Shown piece after piece: positions 6,680 through 12,665 of a stretch of 12,665 nt of DNA (position 1 is its first letter; each line of letters opens with the position of its first letter). Position numbers and translations under genes: made by a program. Origin of the DNA: an uncultured Bacilli bacterium (GTDB lineage: Bacteria; Bacillota_I; Bacilli_A; RF39; UBA660); NCBI GenBank assembly GCA_934132925.1, contig CAKPAL010000023.1, positions 1 through 12,665 on the forward strand. Reading direction: 5' to 3'. The notes under the pieces are model-generated. The model had not been told where the DNA came from. It did no database searches and saw nothing but the letters and a program-made list of their open reading frames with translations.

Positions 6680-8070
6680 GTTTTTTCAACTATTTCTTTT
6701 AAATATTTACTAGTATAAGTACAACCACTAATAGTATCTAAATTATCTAGATTATTCTGATTACTAATAATTTTATTCAAATAATTATTATCATATATCA
6801 TATTAGTATAAGTCTCATGACTACTTATAACCTCTATATTAGAAATATTATTATTAGTAAATATAATTCTTAATTTAATACTACCATTACCAGCATAACC
6901 TTTACCTTTTACCTCATAAGTAGTAGTACTACCATCTTTAACTTTAGATAAAATCTCATAAGTATCATCTAATGGCTTAGTAATAATATTCTTACCTATT
7001 ACAAAAGAAAATAAAATACATAACAAAATAATACTAAATAATATAATATTACTAATATTATCTTTACCATATAATTTAATACTTAACTTATTAATAAAGA
7101 CCGTGATAATATTAACAATAAGAATAGATATAAGAACACCTTCTGGTAATGGTGTTAAATACCTAATACCCATTGTAATAATACCCATAAGAATACCACT
7201 TATTATTTGACCTCTTCTCGTAATAGGAGTACTTACAGGATCAGTAGCCATAAATACCGCTCCAAAAAGAAGACCACCACTTAATACATTGAATAAAATA
7301 AACCATAAGCCAATACCTTTAGTTAAACAAATAATTAAACTAATAACTACTACTGTACCAACATAACTAGAAGAAATACGCCATTTAATTATTTTCTTAT
7401 AAGTTAAATATATAAAAGATATAATACACAAAATACTACAAGTCTCTCCTATTGCACCTGGAATATTTCCAAATAAAAAATTAAATAAACTACCAAAAGG
7501 TTTAACTAAATTATCATAAGTAACAAGATATCCACTCGCAGTCATATTACTAAGTGGTGTTGCACTACTTATAGTATCTACCTCATAAGGGTTAAGATAT
7601 CCTCCTACTAAAGAAGAAAATATAACAGTAATAAATAAACTACCAGTTAAAGCAGGATTAAGAATATTCTTACCAAGTCCACCCATCAATATCTTAGATA
7701 AACTAGCAATAATACTACCTACTATTACTAACCAAATAGGAGTATTAATAGATATAATTAAAGATAAAAATACACCTGGTATAATAGCATAACTCTCAGT
7801 AAATAAACTATAAAAATCTCTTTTATCTTTCTTTAAATAATAATAAATATACTCAGTAATCATTCCAAATAAAGAAGCAACAACTACAAATATTAAAGGT
7901 TTAAATACCAAATATAAATTACCATATCCCTTAATAATAGGATATATGCCATTCTTAAAAGTAGAATATATAATAAAAGGAATCAAAGTAATCAATATTG
8001 TATACATCATATTAGAAGTACTATTATTACTCTTAAGAAAGTTACCCTTTCTTACCTTAAACTCTTTCAT
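6658..8070 (-). CDS. rnfD: RnfD-RnfG fusion, Rnf electron-transport complex
   Basis: 470-aa membrane protein joining two Rnf subunits. Residues 1 to about 335 are RnfD (NqrB family): many membrane helices, GGLGKNILNPA (140-150), the FMN-attachment motif SSATPL (168-173, candidate T171) and MATDPVSTP (284-292). Residues about 340-361 form another helix, equivalent to the N-terminal anchor of RnfG. Residues about 383-466 form an FMN_bind domain with HET (418-420) and SGCTYTS (448-454), candidate FMN threonine T451; the usual motif is SGAT. RnfG alone is usually near 200 aa, so this version is short. Rnf couples ferredoxin and NAD redox chemistry to ion transport across the membrane. ATG at 8070 overlaps the rnfC stop by 4 nt (ATGA), with AAGGTGA (8078-8084) 7 nt upstream. 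No rnfE, rnfA or rnfB follows. Confidence 0.9.
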   Translation of the reverse strand: MKEFKVRKGNFLKSNNSTSNMMYTILITLIPFIIYSTFKNGIYPIIKGYGNLYLVFKPLIFVVVASLFGMITEYIYYYLKKDKRDFYSLFTESYAIIPGVFLSLIISINTPIWLVIVGSIIASLSKILMGGLGKNILNPALTGSLFITVIFSSLVGGYLNPYEVDTISSATPLSNMTASGYLVTYDNLVKPFGSLFNFLFGNIPGAIGETCSILCIISFIYLTYKKIIKWRISSSYVGTVVVISLIICLTKGIGLWFILFNVLSGGLLFGAVFMATDPVSTPITRRGQIISGILMGIITMGIRYLTPLPEGVLISILIVNIITVFINKLSIKLYGKDNISNIILFSIILLCILFSFVIGKNIITKPLDDTYEILSKVKDGSTTTYEVKGKGYAGNGSIKLRIIFTNNNISNIEVISSHETYTNMIYDNNYLNKIISNQNNLDNLDTISGCTYTSKYLKEIVEKTKEDYAK

Positions 8071-9326
8071 TTATTATTCACCTTCTCTTTAGCAATATTA
8101 ACAAACTCTCTAACCTCTATTTTAGATGGACAAATATAACTACATAAACCACAACCAATACACTTATTACATTTTAATTTATTTAAATTATCAATATTAT
8201 CTATATTCTCCATAATAAGAACAGGCATTATATTCACAGGACATACCATCGTACATTTACCACATTTAATACAAGGAAGATTCTTTTCAAAATTATCATC
8301 AATTACTAATATTGAAGTAACATCCTTAGTAATAACAACATCATCACAAGGCATACTCTTACCCATCATAGGACCCCCTACTACAAAAAGAGGTTTCTTA
8401 ATATTTTTATATTCATCAATTTCATTAATTATATCACTAGCAAGAGAACCAATTTTAACTTTAACATTCTTTCTTTTCTTAATACCAGTACCAGTTATAG
8501 TAATAACTCTCTCAGTAAGAGGCCTATTATATTTAAACATCTCATATATAGTATATATTGTTGATACATTATTAACAATAATACCTTTATCACTAGGATA
8601 TCTATCATACTCAATACCAAGAGTATTTCTAATTACTAACCTCTCCCATCCATTAGGAAAAGCATTCTCTACTAAGCTTAAACTAATATTAGGATAAGTC
8701 TTAATATACTTATTAAACATTCTAATAGACTTAACATCATTATTAGAAATAGCAATAATAGCCCTAGGTATTTTCATAATATCAAGAATATTATCTATAG
8801 CCTCTAATATATTATCAGCATGATTTGCTACTACTACTTTATCACATGATACAAAAGGTTCACACTCTACAGCATTTACTACTAAACATTTAATATTATC
8901 AATACTATACTTTAAAAAAGTAGGATAATCAGCACCACCAAGACCAGATATACCATTTTCTCTTAAATCATCAATAAACATCTCTTTTGTATATTTAGAT
9001 ATATCTTTCTTCTTTAACTTACTCTTCTCATATTTTTCTTTAAAATCATTTTCTATTACTACACATTTAATCTTCTTACCATTACTAATAATTTTATTAC
9101 TACCACATACAGCATAACCAGATACTGAACTATGTATTGGAAAATCATAAGACTTATTAATAGCCACTACTTGACCTTTATATACATAATCACCCTCTTT
9201 AACCAAATATTTATATGTATTACCATTTCTATTCTCTAATGGAATATATACTAATTCTGGTTTAAACTTAACATCTATATTATAATCTATCTTATAACTA
9301 CTATTAATCTTTAATGGCTTATTCAT
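8067..9326 (-). CDS. rnfC: RnfC, NADH/iron-sulfur subunit of the Rnf complex
   Basis: 419-aa peripheral membrane subunit that exchanges electrons with NAD(H) and carries two [4Fe-4S] clusters. An N-terminal barrel-sandwich-like region (about 25-95) precedes the flavin/nucleotide-binding signatures GLGGADYPT (128-136) and VECEP (153-157), then a SLBB-like region (about 275-310) and GGPMMGK (317-323). Two ferredoxin motifs follow: C352, C355, C358, C362P and C389, C392, C395, C399P, with one extra cysteine at C386. Length is close to clostridial RnfC and lacks the long C-terminal extension of proteobacterial forms. ATG at 9326 follows AGGAG (9335-9339) at 8 nt. It stops with TGA inside the rnfDG start codon, so the genes are translationally coupled. 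The Rnf genes present are only C, D and G. Confidence 0.94.
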   Translation of the reverse strand: MNKPLKINSSYKIDYNIDVKFKPELVYIPLENRNGNTYKYLVKEGDYVYKGQVVAINKSYDFPIHSSVSGYAVCGSNKIISNGKKIKCVVIENDFKEKYEKSKLKKKDISKYTKEMFIDDLRENGISGLGGADYPTFLKYSIDNIKCLVVNAVECEPFVSCDKVVVANHADNILEAIDNILDIMKIPRAIIAISNNDVKSIRMFNKYIKTYPNISLSLVENAFPNGWERLVIRNTLGIEYDRYPSDKGIIVNNVSTIYTIYEMFKYNRPLTERVITITGTGIKKRKNVKVKIGSLASDIINEIDEYKNIKKPLFVVGGPMMGKSMPCDDVVITKDVTSILVIDDNFEKNLPCIKCGKCTMVCPVNIMPVLIMENIDNIDNLNKLKCNKCIGCGLCSYICPSKIEVREFVNIAKEKVNNK

Positions 9327-9347
9327 ATCTATTTCTCCTCTATGATA

Positions 9348-9356
9348 ATAATACCA
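9348..9356 (-). promoter_or_regulatory. Extended -10 promoter of rnfC
   Basis: TGGTATTAT (TG extension at 9355-9356, -10 hexamer 9348-9353) has no convincing -35. Predicted start is near 9341, so the AGGAG ribosome binding site would sit almost at the 5' end. It lies 10 bp after the terminator T run. Confidence 0.55.
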
Positions 9357-9365
9357 TAAAATAAC

Positions 9366-9397
9366 AAAAAAATAAATAATATTTTCATATTATTTAT
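9366..9397 (-). terminator. Intrinsic terminator upstream of rnfC
   Basis: A perfect 11-bp stem (9387-9397 with 9372-9382) closed by a GAAA tetraloop is followed on the minus strand by seven T residues (9372-9366). It either stops transcripts from upstream or attenuates an upstream rnfC transcript. Confidence 0.8.
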
Positions 9398-9428
9398 CTT
9401 AATATACTATCCAACGATCTTATAACCG

Positions 9429-9475
9429 AACACTTTTTTATTTATATAATATTTAATATTGTATTTTAAAGTGTT
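9429..9475 (-). other. Hairpin of unknown role between 180-aa gene and rnfC
   Basis: An 8-bp stem AACACTTT/AAAGTGTT (9468-9475 with 9429-9436) encloses an AT-rich 31-nt loop. It is followed in transcript direction by CGGTTATAAGATCGTTGG, noticeably richer in G and C than its surroundings. With the terminator at 9366-9397 it could form a small structured RNA. No known RNA family is recognised and no clear promoter precedes it. Confidence 0.4.
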
Positions 9476-9494
9476 ATATAAAAAGAGTAATCTA

Positions 9495-9511
9495 AAGGTA
9501 AATATTACCTT
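9495..9511 (-). terminator. Probable terminator of the 180-aa protein gene
   Basis: A 7-bp stem AAGGTAA/TTACCTT with a 3-nt loop, extendable by imperfect flanking pairs, lies about 22 nt after the stop codon. TTACTCTTTTT follows about 4 nt downstream. Confidence 0.55.
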
Positions 9512-9532
9512 AAATTATTCTAGTTTCAATTA

Positions 9533-10075
9533 TTATTTACATATGTTTTCTTGTATTTGTTCAACACCTTTTTTTGATGTTTCAACAATATCTAATTCAA
9601 CATATACTGTTCCTGATGAAGAATTACCATGATATTTATTAAATAATGAAGAAATTAAATAAGAATTTAGTTGCTTAAAATTATTTATTAATCCCTTTCC
9701 TTTCAAATGATAGGTAAATTCATAATATTTATATGTTTCTAAATTATCTATAGATGATGGAATAGCAACAACAAATGGAACATAGCCTTGATAATCATCT
9801 ACAACAATATAAGATAACCCATCTGATGCCAAAGGATAATCTATACTATCTATCACTCTATATGTTCGTGTAAAACTACAATCATATTCTCGTGATTCTT
9901 CATTTTGCTTATTCTCTAATTGTTTTTCTAATGTACTAACTTTTTCTTTGTACGAATCAACATCTTCTTTATATGAAGAAATTTCTGTTTTTTGTAAGAT
10001 TACAAACACTACACATATAATTATAACTACTAATAAAACTATTATAGTTATAATTCCTATTTTTTTATTTTTCAT
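9533..10075 (-). CDS. Membrane-anchored coiled-coil protein of unknown function, 180 aa
   Basis: I do not recognise this protein. A basic N-terminus (MKNKK) precedes one hydrophobic segment (about 6-27), then a heptad-like coiled coil (about 32-60, SYKEDVDSYKEKVSTLEKQL), then an extracytoplasmic domain of about 115 residues rich in Tyr, Ile and Ser. That domain has two cysteines, C66 at its start and C179 at its end, which could form a disulfide. No LPxTG, lipobox or repeat is present. The topology suggests a single-pass protein facing outward. ATG at 10075 follows AAAGGA in the TCCTTTC complement at 10084-10090. It is transcribed alone from an extended -10 promoter with a structured leader of about 95 nt, and terminators lie on both sides. 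Neighbouring another exported protein hints at an envelope role, which is only inference. Confidence 0.8.
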   Translation of the reverse strand: MKNKKIGIITIIVLLVVIIICVVFVILQKTEISSYKEDVDSYKEKVSTLEKQLENKQNEESREYDCSFTRTYRVIDSIDYPLASDGLSYIVVDDYQGYVPFVVAIPSSIDNLETYKYYEFTYHLKGKGLINNFKQLNSYLISSLFNKYHGNSSSGTVYVELDIVETSKKGVEQIQENICK

Positions 10076-10100
10076 AATAATATTCCTTTCTTAACCATTA

Positions 10101-10151
10101 TAAACTTATATAAATAATCTTACAATCCTCCTCTCAAATTTATATAGTTTA
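10101..10151 (-). promoter_or_regulatory. Leader hairpin presenting an AGGAGG sequence in its loop
   Basis: In the 5' leader of the 180-aa gene, 10138-10151 pairs with 10101-10115 (14 bp, one bulged base). The 22-nt loop (10116-10137) contains AGGAGG at 10127-10132, stronger than the gene's own ribosome binding site. No ATG, GTG or usable TTG lies at a suitable distance after it, so it does not start an evident ORF. Further down, an 8-codon ATG frame without a binding site (10098-10072) overlaps the gene's start as ATGA. The element may be a regulatory hairpin or a ribosome standby site. Confidence 0.5.
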
Positions 10152-10177
10152 TCTTATTACACTCTACTCTTAAATAT

Positions 10178-10186
10178 ATTATAGCA
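10178..10186 (-). promoter_or_regulatory. Extended -10 promoter of the 180-aa protein gene
   Basis: TGCTATAAT (TG at 10185-10186, TATAAT at 10178-10183) follows an A-rich stretch that may act as an UP-like element. No good -35 is present. Predicted start is near 10171. Confidence 0.7.
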
Positions 10187-10243
10187 TAATTTTTATTTTT
10201 TTTACTACATTTAATTAAAATAATTTTTAATAAGTATTATTCA

Positions 10244-10280
10244 AAAAAAAATAAGTTAAAAACATGAACTTATTTTTTTT
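10244..10280 (-). terminator. Second intrinsic terminator after the 653-aa gene
   Basis: A perfect 14-bp stem (10267-10280 with 10244-10257, 9-nt loop) has A8 and T8 outer arms, so it could terminate in either direction. It acts as a back-up to the terminator at 10332-10356. Confidence 0.82.
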
Positions 10281-10331
10281 GTATATTATATTCATAGTGA
10301 AATACTCTCTAATTTTTATTTTACTAATTAA

Positions 10332-10356
10332 AAGAAGATATTTTTAGTATCTTCTT
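10332..10356 (-). terminator. First intrinsic terminator after the 653-aa gene
   Basis: A perfect 9-bp stem AAGAAGATA/TATCTTCTT (10348-10356 with 10332-10340, 7-nt loop) begins within the stop codon and is followed by TTTAATTA. Confidence 0.72.
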
Positions 10357-12316
10357 AAATTAAAGTATAATATAAATTACATACTGTATCACTAGTAATA
10401 TTAGTAACATTAATAGTAGCAACAGTCATATTATTTGACCTACCTATGGTAGCATTTATTGTAGCTCCATTTGTACATGTTTTATATCTTATTTCTTCTT
10501 CAGAAGATACAACAAATCTATCATTAAGATTATTACCAGGAACTACTGTATAATTATTAATTAGTTCACCTTGTAAATAAACAGTTACAGTATAATTACT
10601 TACTGATTGCCATTGTGCATATAAAGTAACATTACTATTATTACTATAAATACCTCCTGAAGAATAACTAGTACCACTTCCATTACTAGATGTATTCCAT
10701 CCATTAAATGTATAACCTGATTTAGTTGGTTTAACACTACTTAAAGTAATATTTTCACCATGCTTTTTAGTTTGATTAGATGGTGCCCCGCTTCCTCCAT
10801 TAGCATTATAAGTAATTGTATATTGCTGATTATTTTCTATCTTTAATTGATATGGAGTATCACTAGTTCCATTGCCTGTACTTATATCTATATCTTTGTT
10901 TAGATATAATGTTGGAGCAATTCCATATACTTCACTTGCCGACCTTTGTTCATAAACAATACCAATATATTCTGTAAAATACCATATTCTCCCTTGATGC
11001 GATACTGGTTTATGATATCTAAATACAGAAAGAACAGCATGATCATTAGTGGCATTCGGATTTATCAACCAATTTTGATCAGCAGTAAATATGCCATATA
11101 TCCAATTCTTATAATAACAATCACTATTTTCGGCATACTCTGAAAGTTTTTTATTACATAATCTAAAATCCGAAGCATAACCATAATCACTAGCGTAAGG
11201 TAATCCAACTTTTCCTGTCCATGTTGATTTCATATTTTCATTATACATTATGCCTTTACTGGTTTCTATACCATACATTATATCTGTAAATGGTGCTTCT
11301 ACATTTGAATATTTTTTTTGATACGATTTCAAACTATATGTTGTTTCTGATATCATATTTCTTGTTTCTTCATTTTTAATACCAATATTTGTAAAATTGC
11401 AATCTACTAATCCGTTATTTTGCCCCGCAAAGCATTTTCCATTCTCACTATTCCAGTATAAACTTTGACCATTACCATTATCATTAATATCTGTTTCATA
11501 ATAATTGCTTGGATTCAACAACTTCATTATTCTTGCAGTATTCCAATCATTTAAACCACTAACAGAACTGGCTCCTGTTGTAGTATCTTTATTATCATAA
11601 GAGTACTCTCCTATTATTCCATCTCTTATTATTTTTATTTTACCATTAAATACTCCAACTATTCTCCATTTTTCACAATCTGTATTTGGGTAAGTATTAC
11701 AGTTAAAATAGATATAATTATTAGGATTTTCACCATAATAACGAACATTTCCAGCTACATCTTCCATTAAATTATGATTTGTATCATATTGATATGTAAT
11801 ATCATTATTAACAACATCTGTTTTAGAAGCCTGTTCATACAATTTAACAATTTTCTGTGCTACTCCTTCGTTCCTGCTATAAAATTTAGTCACTAAATTA
11901 TAACCATTAGGTACTATTAAATTACCACCATTTTCATAACCTAATATGGTAGTTAAATAAACTGTTTCAGATGAAGAAGAACTATTTTCAAAATATAGTT
12001 TTATAAACTTATTTTCCTCTTTATTTATTAAACCAGTACTAGAACTTTCGCTATCAAAATATACCTTTACTACAGCATTAATGCTTTTATAACCTATTCC
12101 ATATTTCACTGTTCCATTATTAGTATTTCTTATTTTATAATATACTGTCTTATTACCATTAGCTGGTACAATAACCGAAGTATCACCATTTAAATTAACT
12201 GTATAATTATCATTATCACCTGTAATACTACTACTAATTGCATAAGTTTGATATAATTTTACTATTGAAATTGAAATTATCAATATAAGTGTTATTATAA
12301 TTATTTTCTTCTTCAT
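10355..12316 (-). CDS. Exported protein with C-terminal InlB-type (Flg_new) repeat, 653 aa
   Basis: A basic MKKK start and a hydrophobic segment (4-20) form a signal peptide or anchor. The N-terminal region (about 28-150) is Ser/Asn-rich and beta-like. The central region (about 175-495) includes a CEKWRIVGVFNGKIKIIRD segment (214-232), SGLNDWNTARIMKLLNPS (253-270) and a closing GIAPTLYLNKDIDI-type element (465-478). Residues 499-569 form one Listeria/Bacteroides InlB-type repeat: YNANGGSG, GYTFNGW, LYAQW. A last beta-like region (574-653) follows. Eight cysteines (206, 214, 295, 306, 387, 400, 614, 646) could pair after export. There is no LPxTG motif, C-terminal helix or wall-binding repeat, so retention would rely on the N-terminal segment. 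ATG at 12316 follows AAGGAG (12324-12329) at 7 nt. A terminator hairpin and a poly-G leader ORF precede it, suggesting phase-variable expression. Surface-protein type is well supported; the function (for example adhesion) is unknown. Confidence 0.88.
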   Translation of the reverse strand: MKKKIIIITLILIISISIVKLYQTYAISSSITGDNDNYTVNLNGDTSVIVPANGNKTVYYKIRNTNNGTVKYGIGYKSINAVVKVYFDSESSSTGLINKEENKFIKLYFENSSSSSETVYLTTILGYENGGNLIVPNGYNLVTKFYSRNEGVAQKIVKLYEQASKTDVVNNDITYQYDTNHNLMEDVAGNVRYYGENPNNYIYFNCNTYPNTDCEKWRIVGVFNGKIKIIRDGIIGEYSYDNKDTTTGASSVSGLNDWNTARIMKLLNPSNYYETDINDNGNGQSLYWNSENGKCFAGQNNGLVDCNFTNIGIKNEETRNMISETTYSLKSYQKKYSNVEAPFTDIMYGIETSKGIMYNENMKSTWTGKVGLPYASDYGYASDFRLCNKKLSEYAENSDCYYKNWIYGIFTADQNWLINPNATNDHAVLSVFRYHKPVSHQGRIWYFTEYIGIVYEQRSASEVYGIAPTLYLNKDIDISTGNGTSDTPYQLKIENNQQYTITYNANGGSGAPSNQTKKHGENITLSSVKPTKSGYTFNGWNTSSNGSGTSYSSGGIYSNNSNVTLYAQWQSVSNYTVTVYLQGELINNYTVVPGNNLNDRFVVSSEEEIRYKTCTNGATINATIGRSNNMTVATINVTNITSDTVCNLYYTLI

Positions 12317-12336
12317 AATATAACTCCTTCCATTAT

Positions 12337-12389
12337 AAAAAGACTATGAAAAATCACTAGTAGTTAATACTAGTTATTTCATAGTCTTT
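12337..12389 (-). terminator. Attenuator: terminator hairpin in the 653-aa gene leader
   Basis: A perfect 13-bp stem pairs 12377-12389 with 12339-12351. Inside it a second 6-bp stem, ACTAGT/ACTAGT, pairs 12369-12374 with 12356-12361 (7-nt loop). On the minus strand five T residues follow (12341-12337). This is an intrinsic terminator ending 8 nt before the AAGGAG of the 653-aa gene, with the promoter on its far side. tRNA-Pro has its own terminator, so this one must act on the leader transcript. In one of three reading frames, translation of the leader ORF enters the 5' arm and would block folding. Confidence 0.82.
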
Positions 12390-12415
12390 ATATATTTTAT
12401 TTATATTTCTTTTAT

Positions 12416-12475
12416 TTATAGTAAGATAAACAACCCCCCCCCCATTTTATAATTTTGACTTAACTTTATACTCAT
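12416..12475 (-). CDS. Leader peptide with poly-G codons, 19 aa
   Basis: The small ORF encodes MSIKLSQNYKMGGGLFILL in the assembled G10 state. AGGAGG (12484-12489) lies 8 nt before ATG 12475 and is one of the strongest ribosome binding sites in the window. It stops at TAA 12418-12416, 26 nt before the attenuator stem. With G9 it would stop at 12414-12412, still short of the stem. With G11 or G8 the frame reads on, giving 39 aa at G11, and stops at TAG 12359-12357 inside the attenuator. The peptide has no recognisable domain; its role is probably to be translated in cis. Coding is inferred from the ribosome binding site, promoter and layout. Confidence 0.68.
   Translation of the reverse strand: MSIKLSQNYKMGGGLFILL
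12434..12443. repeat. Homopolymer C10/G10 tract inside the leader ORF
   Basis: Ten consecutive C on the plus strand (G in the transcript) within a very AT-rich window; the next longest G or C run I found is six (4172-4177). Runs of this kind are classic slipped-strand mispairing sites in contingency loci. The tract lies about 60 to 70 nt downstream of the predicted transcript start, inside the leader ORF and not between promoter hexamers, so length changes would shift reading frame, not promoter spacing. Confidence 0.9.
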
Positions 12476-12508
12476 GGTTAGGGCCTCCTCTCTTTACCTT
12501 ACATATAC

Positions 12509-12537
12509 ATAATAACATAAAATAATTATATTTACAA
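12509..12537 (-). promoter_or_regulatory. Promoter of the leader ORF and 653-aa gene
   Basis: TTGTAA (12532-12537) and TATTAT (12509-12514) are 17 bp apart, with a TGT extension (12515-12517) before the -10. Predicted start is near 12502, about 27 nt before the leader ATG. Confidence 0.75.
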
Positions 12538-12540
12538 TAC

Positions 12541-12575
12541 AAAAAGAAAAAATAAACATAAATTAATATGTTTAT
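12541..12575 (-). terminator. Intrinsic terminator after tRNA-Pro
   Basis: A perfect 9-bp stem ATAAACATA/TATGTTTAT (12567-12575 with 12552-12560, 6-nt loop) is followed by T5-C-T5 on the minus strand (12551-12541). It separates the tRNA unit from the leader promoter. Confidence 0.88.
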
Positions 12576-12590
12576 CTTACTTTGCTCTAA

Positions 12591-12665
12591 TGGTCGGGAA
12601 GACAGGATTTGAACCTGCGACCTCTACGTCCCAAGCGTAGCGCTCTACCAAGCTAAGCTACTTCC
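12591..12665 (-). tRNA. tRNA-Pro (anticodon UGG), 5' end outside window
   Basis: The cloverleaf is intact except for about two bases of the acceptor 5' strand beyond the edge. Visible GGAAG pairs with CTTCC of the 3' strand. The D stem is GCTT/GAGC, the anticodon stem CTACG/CGTAG with loop CTTGGGA (12629-12635) placing TGG at 12631-12633, and the T arm GCAGG-TTCAAAT-CCTGT. CCA is encoded (12591-12593). UGG with wobble can read all four proline codons. Confidence 0.97.

Noticed and set aside
8067..8069. Mycoplasma-type genetic code (TGA as Trp)
   Set aside because: TGA ends rnfC within the classic ATGA overlap with rnfDG, and all tryptophans I checked are TGG.
10946..11143. Plus-strand open frame of 65 codons
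   Set aside because: Antisense to the central part of the 653-aa exported protein, without its own signals.
12332..12337. TATAAT on the minus strand just before the 653-aa gene, as an independent promoter
   Set aside because: Transcription would start within the AAGGAG ribosome binding site, and no -35 fits. It overlaps the attenuator's T run. If it were used, the phase-variation model would fail, so 5' mapping should look here.
12416..12450. G-run length acting on promoter spacing, as in some contingency loci
   Set aside because: The sequences on either side do not give a -35/-10 pair separated by the run; the best downstream TATAAA would need the run itself as its -35.

Overview
The window is very AT-rich, and every gene I can support lies on the minus strand, so transcription runs from high to low coordinates. 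TGA is used as a stop (rnfC) and tryptophan is read from TGG, so the genetic code is standard and not the Mycoplasma code. Purine-rich ribosome binding sites, TTGACA/TATAAT-type promoters, a DUF177-rpmF operon, a membrane-anchored FtsK/SpoIIIE, and a secreted protein with an InlB-type repeat point to a low-GC Firmicute (Bacilli or Erysipelotrichia side), probably an uncultured, host-associated, Mollicutes-like gut lineage. The taxonomy is inference from gene content and composition.

Layout in the direction of transcription. (1) 12665-12591: tRNA-Pro(UGG), cut by the window edge, with its own terminator. (2) 12537-10355: a promoter, a 19-codon leader ORF carrying a run of ten G residues, an intrinsic-terminator hairpin, then a 653-aa exported protein with an InlB/Flg_new repeat. 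A change in the G run that shifts the reading frame by +1 (G11, or equivalently G8) would carry leader translation through the 5' arm of the terminator. This looks like a phase-variable transcription attenuator and is the most interesting feature here. (3) 10186-9533: a 180-aa membrane-anchored coiled-coil protein whose mRNA leader presents an AGGAGG sequence in a hairpin loop. (4) 9356-6658: rnfC and a fused rnfD-rnfG gene, overlapping by 4 nt, without rnfE, rnfA or rnfB. (5) 6596-3090: ftsK/spoIIIE and nagZ, behind two well-formed promoters and a pair of hairpins. (6) 3045-2279: the DUF177 gene and rpmF. (7) 2253-1: a kinase-like gene overlapping the start of a large protein with a HEPN-type RNxxxH motif, which runs off the left edge.

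The housekeeping parts are division and chromosome partition (FtsK), wall recycling (NagZ), ribosome assembly (L32) and translation (tRNA-Pro). The accessory parts are an exported protein under what looks like an on/off leader switch, an incomplete Rnf-type electron-transfer module, and a possible kinase/HEPN pair resembling a toxin or defence module. No insertion sequence, CRISPR array or phage gene was seen.
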